Source of the DNA: Sphingomonas aliaeris
GTDB taxonomy: Bacteria; Pseudomonadota; Alphaproteobacteria; Sphingomonadales; Sphingomonadaceae
NCBI RefSeq assembly: GCF_016743815.1
Contig: NZ_CP061035.1
Coordinates: 808,501 to 872,500 of the forward strand
Direction of reading: 5' to 3'
Length of the DNA stretch: 64,000 nucleotides
Shown here: positions 56,772-64,000 of the stretch, piece after piece
How positions within the stretch are numbered: position 1 is the stretch's first letter
How the letters are laid out: the number at the start of each line of letters is the position of its first letter
Made by a program: the position numbers and the translations under genes
Notes under the pieces: model-generated
Told to the model about the DNA's origin: nothing
Database searches by the model: none
Seen by the model: the letters and a program-made list of their open reading frames with translations, nothing else

Positions 56772-57230
56772 TAGGGCGGCGCAAGCGCTGAACGGCCGAC
56801 CGAGCTCCAGTCAAGGGTGGGCGGGCGTGACGACAGCAACTTCGGCGAAGCGGCGGCTAGAGTTGGTGAGCCCCGATTAACGAGCGTCTGCTTCCGGGAG
56901 GGCGGGCAGGTAACCATGGATGTCTGATTTTGTGAAGGAAATCGGGCACCGGGAGGTGTACGATATCCTCCAAAGCAGGAAGCCGCGGGCCGCGGATGCT
57001 AGCCTATGGGGTTTTCGGTTTTCGCCCTGGTTTGATGCGCGGGCAACAGCCGCCCAGGCGGGCATCTGTGGCCTGGAACGAGATCGTCCGGTGCTGGGTT
57101 TGGCTTGGCTTTCGGCTTTGACGAAGGCGTGAGATGTGGGTCGGCACGTGGAGCGGCATCGTCAACGCGAGCGTCATCATGGCCGGAAGCGCATAGGTCG
57201 CGCGGCGGGATGAAGGCGAGCGATGCCGGG
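56772..57230. other. 459-base gap between the MFS gene and the IS91-type transposase
   Basis: No gene is supported. A small rightward frame at 56920-57132 starts plausibly (MSDFVKEIGHREVYDILQ) but its second half looks like readout of mobile-element DNA, so it may be a gene fragment cut by the insertion. The transposon end should lie in this stretch; I could not fix its boundary. Confidence 0.5.
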
Positions 57231-58424
57231 TCATGACGCGGAGGTCCCGGTCGGGTTGGTGCCACGTGGCGGTGCGCGGGGCTGGCGCCAGCGTTCGAAG
57301 GTCTCGATGACGAGCATGCGTCCGCCACAGCATGGGCATGGCGGGCGGGCATCCTCGGGTTCGACCGCCGCGGCAGCAGACACGGGCGGGGCGACCCCGA
57401 GCAATTGGCGGGCGTGTTCGAGGTGAGCCTTGCGGGTGGCGCCAGCGAGCAGGCCGTAGTGACGGATGCGGTGGAAGCCTTTCGGCAGAACGTGGATCAG
57501 GAAGCGGCGGATGAACTCGTCAGCGGCCAGCGTCATCAGCTGCTGCCGGTCGGCGACATCGTTGCGATAATTCTTGTAGCGTAATGTCACCCCGGTCTCG
57601 TCGAAGCGGACGAGACGGCTGTTCGAGATCGCCACGCGGTGCGTGTAGCGCGATAGATAGGCGAGCACCGCCTGCGGTCCCGCGAACGGCGGTTTGGCAT
57701 AGACGACCCAGTTCTTTTTGCGGGCTGGGGACAGGTGTCGCAGGAAGGCGCGGCGGTCGGCGAGTGCCGCGAGACTGCCGAAGAAGCCGAGCCGCCCCGC
57801 CTCGTACAGCGCCATCAGCCGGGTCAGGAACAGGCGGCGGAACAGCTTGCCGAGCACGCGCACCGGCAGCAGGAACGCCGGGCGTGACGACACCCAGCGG
57901 CTGCCGTCCGGCGACAGTCCACCGCCCGGCACGATCATATGGATGTGCGGGTGGTGGGTCATCGCCGACCCCCAGGTATGAAGGACCGCGGTGATGCCAA
58001 TGCGGGCGCCGAGATGCTTCGGGTCAGCGGCGATGGTCGTCATCGTCTCGGACGCTGCCTTGAACAGAAGGTTGTAAACCAGTGCCTTGTTGTGGAACGC
58101 GATGTCGGCGACCTCGGCCGGCAGGGTGAAGACGACGTGGAAATAGCCGACCGGCAGCAGGTCGGCCTCGCGCTCGGCAAGCCATGCGCGCGCGGCCGCA
58201 CCCTGGCACCGCGGGCAGTGCCGGTTGCGACAGGAGTTATAGGCGACCCGCCAGTGTCCGCAGTCGGTGCATGCCTCGGTGTGGCCGCCGAGCGCAGCGG
58301 TGCGGCAATGTTCGACAGCCGACATGACTTTGAGCTGGTCGAGGCTCAGATGCCCGGCGTGGGCGATCCGGTACGCAGGGCCGGCAGCACGGAAGATGTC
58401 GGCGACCTCGAGCGAGGTGCGCAT
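57231..58424 (-). CDS. IS91-family transposase
   Basis: A 397-residue rolling-circle transposase. An N-terminal zinc-binding region (HTEACTDCGHWRVAYNSCRNRHCPRCQG) precedes the HUH motif MTHHPHIHMIVPGGG and the catalytic Tyr region VLAYLSRYTHRVAISNSRL, followed by VTLRYKNYR and RFLIHVLPKGFHRIRHYGLLAG, all family signatures. A C-terminal CPCCGGRML zinc knuckle is present. It looks full length and intact. The XerD-like gene ends 7 bases upstream of its start, so the two are probably one operon. Confidence 0.93.
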   Translation of the reverse strand: MRTSLEVADIFRAAGPAYRIAHAGHLSLDQLKVMSAVEHCRTAALGGHTEACTDCGHWRVAYNSCRNRHCPRCQGAAARAWLAEREADLLPVGYFHVVFTLPAEVADIAFHNKALVYNLLFKAASETMTTIAADPKHLGARIGITAVLHTWGSAMTHHPHIHMIVPGGGLSPDGSRWVSSRPAFLLPVRVLGKLFRRLFLTRLMALYEAGRLGFFGSLAALADRRAFLRHLSPARKKNWVVYAKPPFAGPQAVLAYLSRYTHRVAISNSRLVRFDETGVTLRYKNYRNDVADRQQLMTLAADEFIRRFLIHVLPKGFHRIRHYGLLAGATRKAHLEHARQLLGVAPPVSAAAAVEPEDARPPCPCCGGRMLVIETFERWRQPRAPPRGTNPTGTSAS

Positions 58425-58431
58425 CGCGCGC

Positions 58432-59337
58432 TCACCCGGCGGGTGGCTTGCCCTCCATCAGCGCCATCAACCGGTCGAGTGGTCCCGTCACCGCATGGAT
58501 CGTGCGGGTGGCGACCTTGGTATAGAGCGCGGTCGTCTCGAGCTTGCTGTGCCCGAGCAGCACCTGGATGACGCGGATGTCCACGTCCTGCTCGAGCAGG
58601 TGGGTGGCGAAACTGTGCCGCAGGGTGTGCGGGCTTACGCGCTTGCGGATCCCGGCCGCCTCGGCAGCCTCATGAACGGCGCGGTGGAGCTGTCTGGTCG
58701 AGATCGGATCGGTGTAGCTGCGCCCCGGGAATAGCCAGCCGTGCGGCAACAGGACGCTGCGCCGCTTGCCCTCGCGCCACCACAGCCGCAGCAGTTCAAG
58801 CAGCTGCGGCGACAGCATCGCGTTACGGTCCTTGCGGCCTTTACCTTCCTCGATGCGGATCAGCATGCGCTTGCTGTCGATGTCGTCGGCTCTGAGGTGT
58901 GCGACCTCGGACACCCGCAATCCGGCGCCGTACGCGACCCCCAGCGCCGCGCGGTACTTGATGCCCGGCGCCGCCTCGAGCAGCCGCGCTACCTCCTCGA
59001 CGCTCAGCACGTCGGGTAGCTTGCGGGGACGAGGCGCCAGGACCAGCTTGCGCGACAGGTCGGGCCGGTCGAGCGTCACGCCGAACAGGAACCGCAGCGC
59101 CGATACTGTGGCGCCGATGACGGACTCCCCGACACCGTGCTCGCGCTGGTGAAGCTGGAAACGTCTTACGTCCTCGGCGGTCGCGGTCTCAGGCGAGCGT
59201 CGCAGGAAAGCGGCGAAGGCGCGAACGTGGCGAACATAGTCGTGCTGGGTACGCGACCGCATTGAGCGCATCGCCATGTCGTCGAGCATGCGCTGACGCA
59301 GCGGCGTAACGGGTGTTTCGGTTGGTAGAATCGCCAT
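58432..59337 (-). CDS. XerD-like tyrosine recombinase of the IS91 unit
   Basis: A 301-residue recombinase. The SAM-like core-binding domain (SRTQHDYVRHVRAFAAFLRRSPETATAEDVRRFQ) precedes the catalytic domain: Arg in YGAGLRVSEVAHLRADDI, Lys region IEEGKGRKDRNAML, HTLRHSFATHLLE, LLGHSKLETTALYTKV. ATG 59337 (MAILPTETPVTPL) was chosen over an upstream in-frame start. The tight link to the IS91 transposase is a known pairing in proteobacterial elements; its role may be resolving or circularising intermediates (inference). Confidence 0.9.
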   Translation of the reverse strand: MAILPTETPVTPLRQRMLDDMAMRSMRSRTQHDYVRHVRAFAAFLRRSPETATAEDVRRFQLHQREHGVGESVIGATVSALRFLFGVTLDRPDLSRKLVLAPRPRKLPDVLSVEEVARLLEAAPGIKYRAALGVAYGAGLRVSEVAHLRADDIDSKRMLIRIEEGKGRKDRNAMLSPQLLELLRLWWREGKRRSVLLPHGWLFPGRSYTDPISTRQLHRAVHEAAEAAGIRKRVSPHTLRHSFATHLLEQDVDIRVIQVLLGHSKLETTALYTKVATRTIHAVTGPLDRLMALMEGKPPAG

Positions 59338-59464
59338 GGGGAATTCCTCTCGTTGAAGGAACTCCATCGTCTGCTGCCGCTGCCGCAGGACCAAACCTCA
59401 GCGCGGCTGTGCTACCTCACCGCCACCACCACTGCCGCGCAGCGGCTTCGTGCATTGGGTCTGC

Positions 59465-60097
59465 TCAGACCTCAGTGCGTTCGGCCAGTTCCAAAGCGTC
59501 CTCCACGTCGACGCCCAAGTAGCGCACCGTGCTGTCGATCTTGGCATGGCCGAGAAGAATCTGAACGGCGCGGAGGTTGCCAGTCGCCCTGTAGATGATC
59601 GATGCTTTCGTGCGCCGAAGCGAGTGCGTCCCGTAATCCTGGGCCGGGAGGCCGATGCCGACTACCCACTCGTGCACGAGGCGGGCATATTGCCGCGTGC
59701 TCATGTGAGCCATGTAGTCGTTTCGGCTCGGAAAGACGAAGTCATTGAGCGTCCCGCCGCGTCGCTCCAACCATGCCCGCATGGTCTTTCGTGCCGTGTC
59801 CATCAACTCGAACTGGACCGGTCGTTTGGTCTTCTGCTGAACCACGACCGCGCGGTCACGGACGCGCCCGCCTGAAACGACATCGCCGATCCGCACCCTG
59901 ACCACATCACAGCCGCGCAGCTTGCTGTCGATTGCGAAGTCGAACAGCGCTCGGTCGCGCAGTCGTCTATGCTGGTCTAGCCAGAAGCGGATGGCCCAAA
60001 CCTGTTGCTGTTTGAGCGCCCGCTTCGCACCGATAAGCCGGCCTTCGTTCCAAGGTCGCAGTTCGTGAAAGGCGGGGTCCATCGGCGAGTGACCCAT
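59465..60097 (-). CDS. Small tyrosine recombinase
   Basis: A 210-residue catalytic-domain-type recombinase. Arg lies in IDSKLRGCDVVRVRIGDV, the box II pattern in YGTHSLRRTKASIIYRATGNLRAVQILLGHAKIDSTVRYLGVDV, ending with the Tyr nucleophile. The core-binding domain is reduced to a short N-terminal helix region, as in the group of about 200-residue integrases found in alphaproteobacteria. It lies 127 bases upstream of the XerD-like gene and may be part of the same mobile unit or a separate remnant. Confidence 0.85.
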   Translation of the reverse strand: MGHSPMDPAFHELRPWNEGRLIGAKRALKQQQVWAIRFWLDQHRRLRDRALFDFAIDSKLRGCDVVRVRIGDVVSGGRVRDRAVVVQQKTKRPVQFELMDTARKTMRAWLERRGGTLNDFVFPSRNDYMAHMSTRQYARLVHEWVVGIGLPAQDYGTHSLRRTKASIIYRATGNLRAVQILLGHAKIDSTVRYLGVDVEDALELAERTEV

Positions 60098-60554
60098 CGA
60101 TTATCTCCATCGGGCCGGATCGTCCGTTTGTGCATACGCGGAGGCGGTAAATTGGCGGTTCGCAAATGTGGTTGATCAGCCGTCGGTAATACCGAACGAG
60201 CTTCCGGTTTCGGGCGGCGTTGCGTGGTCTACGCCCGGCCGGAAGTGATATTTTGCGGATCTCGAAAGGCGTCGCCGAGCTCCGCGTCTACCGGATCGAT
60301 ATCATGTTCGGGCGCTTCAAGGACTGGCGGCGTATCGCCACCCGCTACGACCTATAACCGACGGACTTCCTCTCCGCCGTCGCTCTCGCGGACACCATCA
60401 TTTTGGCTATGATCAACGAAGCATAACCTTAATGGCGCATCGCATCGATCAGAGCGAACAAGCTCCTTTGTTTGGGTCAGAAAATCGGCGCAAAATGTCG
60501 CATTGCTCTTCTGATGCGGTCGCACCATTATAGCGAGGACCGGGGGAGAGTGGC
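60098..60554. other. 457-base gap between recombinase and DUF4139 genes
   Basis: It holds an IS5-like transposase fragment (annotated separately) and otherwise no recognisable feature. The promoter for the rightward DUF4139 pair should lie in the last 150 bases, but no box is clear enough to assign. Confidence 0.5.
60283..60357 (+). pseudogene. C-terminal remnant of an IS5-family transposase
   Basis: A 24-codon tail ending in TAA reads RVYRIDIMFGRFKDWRRIATRYDL, matching the conserved end of IS5-group DDE transposases (usually FGRLKDWRRIATRYD). No catalytic DDE region is present upstream, so only the last fragment survives. It marks an older insertion next to the IS91-type unit. Confidence 0.7.
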
Positions 60555-61985
60555 GTGCGCAAAAGCATCTCGAGAGCGTGTGGTTTGGCGATGCTGCTCG
60601 GGTCGACGTCGGTAGCCGCTCAGCAATTGCCGCCCCCTGCTGATTCACCTACCGCCGGTACGGCGCAGGGCGATGTGTCGGTCACCATCTACACCAACGA
60701 CGTCGCCCTGGTGCAGGACATCCGTCCGCTGAACCTGGCGAGCGGGCGGGTTCGCCAGAATTTCCCCGACGTGAGCGCAGCGATCCGACCGGAAACTGTG
60801 TCGTTGACCGTGCCCGACGCCGCGATCGTCGAACAGAATTTCGACTATGACCTGCTCAGCCCGTCGAGCCTGATGGAAAAGGCGGTCGGCGAGACGATCA
60901 CGCTTGTGCGGACCAATCCCGCCACCGGCGCGGAAACCCGCGATCGCGCGAAAGTGCTGGCGGTGAACGGCGGCGTGGTCATCGAGGTGAACGGCCATGT
61001 CGAGGTGCTGCGCGACGACGGCCTGCCGGTACGCGCGGCGTTCGACAGGGTGCCCGACGCGTTGCGCGCGCGCCCGACGCTGTCGGTGACGCTGGCCAGC
61101 ACGCGCGGAGGATCGCGTCCGGCGACGCTGTCCTACCTAAGCCGCGGGCTCGGCTGGAGCGCGGATTATGTCGCGCTGTTCGACGATAAGAGCGGGACGG
61201 TCGATGTCCAGGGCTGGGTGACGCTGAAGAATAGCAGCGGGACGACGTTCGCCAACGCCAGGACGCTGCTGGTCGCGGGCGAGGTCGGCAGCACCGACGA
61301 TGACGGCAGCGGCGGCTATGCGCCACGTCCGCGCCGCCGGACGACGACACGGCCCGGCACCGAGAGCGCCGCTCGCGAACAGCTCGGCGACTTCTATCTC
61401 TATCCGCTGGCCGAACGCACCACGATCGCCGATAAGCAGACCAAGCAGGTGAGCTTCCTCGATGCCAAGGGCGTGGCGGCGAGCGCGGGCTATCGGTTCG
61501 AGAATGGCTGGCTCGGCAGTTCGGACGAACCGCGCAGTGCGCAGTCGGTGCTGCGGTTCAGCAACTCGGGCGCAGCAGGCCTGGGCGACGCGCTGCCGGC
61601 GGGGGTGGTCCGGGTCTATGTCCGCGATGCGCGCGGGCAGCCGCAGTTCACCGGCGAAAACCGGATCGAGCATACCCCGCAAGGGTCGACCATCGCGCTC
61701 CCCACCGGCGATGCGTTTGACGTGAAGGTACAGCCCATCACCGTGTCGCGGACGCGGCAGGGCGACAGCCGCTGGCGCACGGCGATGCAGTACAAACTGA
61801 CCAACGCCCGCGCCCGTCCGGTAACGGTCGAGCTCATCCAGGGCGGGCTTGACTGGGGCGACGTCCGTGTCGTCGAGGACAGTGCCAAGGGCGAGCGGCG
61901 CACCGCCGGCACGCTGGCATGGCAGGTATCGGTGCCGGCCAATGGCAGCGCCACGGTGACGGCGACCTTCGACACCCGCTACTGA
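60555..61985 (+). CDS. DUF4139 domain-containing protein, exported
   Basis: A 476-residue protein of unknown function with a signal peptide (SRACGLAMLLGSTSVAAQ) and start GTG 60555 behind GGGGGAGAG. VTIYTNDVALVQDIRPLNLASGRVRQNFPDVSAAIRPETVSL is the N-terminal domain. LSYLSRGLGWSADYVALFD and VTLKNSSGTTFANARTLLVAGEV begin the DUF4139 part, which ends in beta-rich sequence (QVSVPANGSATVTATFDTRY). The protein is probably periplasmic. The downstream paralogue begins in its stop codon (TGATG). Confidence 0.85.
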   Translation: MRKSISRACGLAMLLGSTSVAAQQLPPPADSPTAGTAQGDVSVTIYTNDVALVQDIRPLNLASGRVRQNFPDVSAAIRPETVSLTVPDAAIVEQNFDYDLLSPSSLMEKAVGETITLVRTNPATGAETRDRAKVLAVNGGVVIEVNGHVEVLRDDGLPVRAAFDRVPDALRARPTLSVTLASTRGGSRPATLSYLSRGLGWSADYVALFDDKSGTVDVQGWVTLKNSSGTTFANARTLLVAGEVGSTDDDGSGGYAPRPRRRTTTRPGTESAAREQLGDFYLYPLAERTTIADKQTKQVSFLDAKGVAASAGYRFENGWLGSSDEPRSAQSVLRFSNSGAAGLGDALPAGVVRVYVRDARGQPQFTGENRIEHTPQGSTIALPTGDAFDVKVQPITVSRTRQGDSRWRTAMQYKLTNARARPVTVELIQGGLDWGDVRVVEDSAKGERRTAGTLAWQVSVPANGSATVTATFDTRY

Positions 61986-63516
61986 TGCGCCCTCTGCTGC
62001 TCCTGGCGGTCGCGCTGCTGACGGGCAGGGCGGAAGCGCAGACGACCGTCACCTCCTCCGCGCCCGACCGCGTCGCGCTCACGGTGTACCGGGCACCTTA
62101 TGGCCGCGGGGCGATGACCCTCCAGTATCTCGGTGGCTTTGCCCTGGTGACGGAGACGCGTCGCGTCCGGCTGCCACGCGGACCCGCGGTTCTGCGGATC
62201 GAGGGCGTGGCAGAAGGGATCGTGCCGGTCAGCGCAGTCATCGACGGCCTGCCCGGCGGCACGATCGAGAAGAACCGCGACGCGCGCCTGCTGTCGCCGG
62301 CCTCGCTTGTCGACGGCACCCTCGGTCGCGCGGTGACGCTGACCCGCACGGACAAGGCGACCGGACGCGAGGTCAGCGAGCCTGCGACGATCGTCGCCGG
62401 CCCCGCACCGGGCGTCATCCTCCGCACGGCAACGGCGATCGAGGCTTTACGCTGTTCGGGTCTCGCGGAGCGGCTGGCGTTTGCCGGCGTCCCCGGCGGC
62501 CTGTCGAGCAAGCCGGTGCTGAGCGTAACGACCATCAGCCCGGCGGCGCGCACGGTCACGGTGCGTCTGTCCTATCTCGCGTCCGGGTTCGACTGGCGCG
62601 CGAGCTACGTCGCTACGCTTGCCGCCAATGGGCGATCGGTCGACCTGTTCGCTTGGCTGACCCTCGCCAACAGCAACCCGGAAGTGTTCCCGAGGGCCGA
62701 GGTGCAGGCAGTCGCAGGCCGGCTCAATCGAGTGGCGTTGCCCACGGTTCCGACGGCGGCGGGCGCGCTGCGGCTGATCTGCTACCCGCTCGGCACGACG
62801 ACGTCGGACCTGCCAGAAACGGAGTTCGAACCCGCCGACGAGATCGTGGTGACGGCATCGCGTATGATGGCACCGCCACCGCCGCCACCGCCTGCACCAT
62901 CGGCACCACCTGCGCCGCCGCGCCCCCCGAAGATCTGGGCGATCTCAAGCTTTATCGCGTGCCTGCCCCGACGACCGTCGCCGCACGCGCGCAAAAGCAG
63001 GTTGCTTTGCTCTTTCAAAAGGGGGTGCCCGTCGAGCGTCGCTACCGACGCGCGGTATACCCTGGCCAACAGCTCGACGGCGTGCCGACGTCGATCGTGC
63101 TCGTGATGAAGAACGATACACCTGACGGCCTGGGCGTACCGCTGCCCGCCGGTAGTACCGCGCTCTACGCCCAGCGGCCCGGCGGACGCCTGCTGCTGGG
63201 ATTGGGCGCAGTCACCGACCGCACGGTTGGCGAGACGATTCGTCTGGCCGCCGGCGTGAGCAGCCAGGTGACGCTGACCCAAGCGATGGTCGCGTCCGCC
63301 GCGCTGGCAGCCGCGTCGGGGGCTGCAATATCGCGAGAGGTCGTGCTGACGGCGACTAACGCCAACCCGTTCCCGGCAACGCTCGACGTCCCGATCGGGG
63401 CGGCGGGCCAGGCGATCGAGGCCGATGACAAGGCGCTCAACCGAACCGACGGGACCCTCACCTGGTCGCCGACCCTGCCGCCGGGCGGTCGCGCCGATTT
63501 GCGTTATCGTTACTGA
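61985..63516 (+). CDS. Second DUF4139-like protein, single-base frameshift
   Basis: A paralogue of the preceding gene, with signal peptide (PLLLLAVALLTGRAEAQ). GGFALVTETRRVRLPRGPAVLRIEGVAEGIVPVSAVIDGLPG and LSYLASGFDWRASYVATLAANGRSVDLFAWLTLANSN mirror the neighbour's domains. A Pro-rich linker (MAPPPPPPPAPSAPPAPP) follows, where the frame is lost. EDLGDLKLYRVPAPTTVAARAQKQVALLF continues in the next frame and ends PPGGRADLRYRY. Adding one C to the six-C run at 62933-62938 restores a 510-residue protein. The linker itself is real in this family, but the break is probably an error. Confidence 0.8.
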
Positions 63517-63723
63517 CCGGCCCGCTTCGGCCACTCAGGTCGGGCGATACCGCGCACGCCTCGATTTTTTTGAGATCTGAATAGGGGCGGGAAGCCTGTA
63601 CTTGTGGCAGCTACGATGCCTCGCCGTCCCCGCCAGTTGCGGCAGATGAATGGATGACCGGTTTCGGGGAGCTGAAGGGGCGTTCGGAACGTCGCATTTT
63701 GGGTCGTCGATACCCCGCTACTT

Positions 63724-64000
63724 TCACAGCGTAGCTCTGAGGATCACCTCGACCGTCTCCTCCGGCATGTCCCACATCGGAAAATGACCGCTGGACTCGA
63801 ACCAGTGCAGCTCTGCGGACGGGAACGCAGCTTTTGCGCGCGCCGCCTGACCCGGCAGGCAGAGCCTGTCGTGCCTGCCCCATCCGATCACGATCCGGCC
63901 GATGCTGTCGGCAGCAGGACCGGTCTGCTCGGGCCCGGTCGCAAGGTCATGGACCAGCGCATCGAACGTCTGTGTCGTACTGAGACCGGTCAACTCGGTC
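63724..64000 (-). CDS. Alpha/beta hydrolase, C-terminal part (gene continues beyond the window)
   Basis: The last 91 codons of a leftward gene whose start is outside the window. IGRIVIGWGRHDRLCLPGQAARAKAAFPSAELHWFESSGHFPMWDMPEETVEVIL shows the acid residue (GRHD) and the catalytic His (SSGHFPMWD) of an alpha/beta hydrolase fold. The frame is open to the end at 64000. No substrate can be suggested. The gap 63517-63723 to the DUF4139 gene shows nothing I can name. Confidence 0.78.
   Translation of the reverse strand, partial: TELTGLSTTQTFDALVHDLATGPEQTGPAADSIGRIVIGWGRHDRLCLPGQAARAKAAFPSAELHWFESSGHFPMWDMPEETVEVILRATL

Larger units (their letters stand above)
57231..60097. mobile_element. IS91-type element with two accompanying tyrosine recombinases
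   Basis: Three leftward genes with 7- and 127-base gaps: a small tyrosine recombinase (60097-59465), a XerD-like recombinase (59337-58432) and an IS91-family HUH transposase (58424-57231). IS91 elements move by rolling-circle-type transposition and lack inverted repeats, so ends must be found by comparison. Coordinates given are the coding limits, not the element ends. Confidence 0.75.

Noticed and set aside
56920..57132. A rightward 70-codon frame before the IS91 transposase
   Set aside because: The first 18 residues look plausible, but the rest reads through mobile-element DNA. At best a truncated fragment.

Overview
The window is high-GC DNA from an alphaproteobacterium, most likely Sphingomonas or a close relative. 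This rests on the protein families present (NodT-type outer-membrane lipoprotein, a TonB-dependent receptor paired with glycoside hydrolases, CpdR, globin-coupled chemoreceptors) and on short dispersed palindromes of a kind I associate with sphingomonads. No species assignment is possible from sequence reading alone.

Layout. 1-733: start of nusA and all of rimP, leftward. 899-5379: sugar dehydrogenase, two thioesterases, acyl-CoA ligase and enoyl-CoA hydratase. 5541-10484: NodT-MacA-MacB-like tripartite efflux operon. 10737-17935: MocA/XdhC pair, phosphodiesterase, hydrolase, phenylalanine hydroxylase, a YefM-YoeB toxin-antitoxin pair, prmA and an SDR. 18002-20783: two tandem globin-coupled chemoreceptors. 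20978-37396: the TCA block. It runs sdhC-sdhD-sdhA, then three unrelated genes, sdhB, a thioesterase and zapE, then mdh, sucD, sucA, odhB and lpdA. 37606-37744: a candidate small RNA with its own promoter and terminator. 37748-39279: an N-formylglutamate amidohydrolase, cpdR and tRNA-Val with terminator. 39580-44019: a probable genomic island behind the tRNA, with a tyrosine recombinase, a double-HTH regulator and a gene-free AT-rich tail. 44020-56771: an alpha-glucan utilization locus. 57231-60097: an IS91-type mobile unit with two tyrosine recombinases, next to an IS5-like remnant. 60555-63516: two tandem DUF4139 proteins. 63724-64000: the 3' part of an alpha/beta hydrolase.

How the genes work together. 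In the glucan locus a LacI-type regulator and a sugar MFS carrier read leftward. A TonB-dependent receptor, a secreted amylase, a probably cytoplasmic alpha-glucosidase and a GH97 enzyme read rightward. A FucP-type hexose carrier follows. Together they form a plausible route from oligosaccharide uptake to glucose. The sdh, mdh, sucD, sucA, odhB and lpdA genes cover TCA steps from 2-oxoglutarate to oxaloacetate except fumarase; sucC is also absent here.

Caution. Eight conserved genes are each broken by a single-base shift (crotonase, MacB-like permease, phhA, sucA, N-formylglutamate amidohydrolase, MFS carrier, GH13 glucosidase, second DUF4139 protein). Five of the eight are at short C/G runs. 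Residual assembly error explains this better than eight real pseudogenes, so they are annotated as genes with the break noted.
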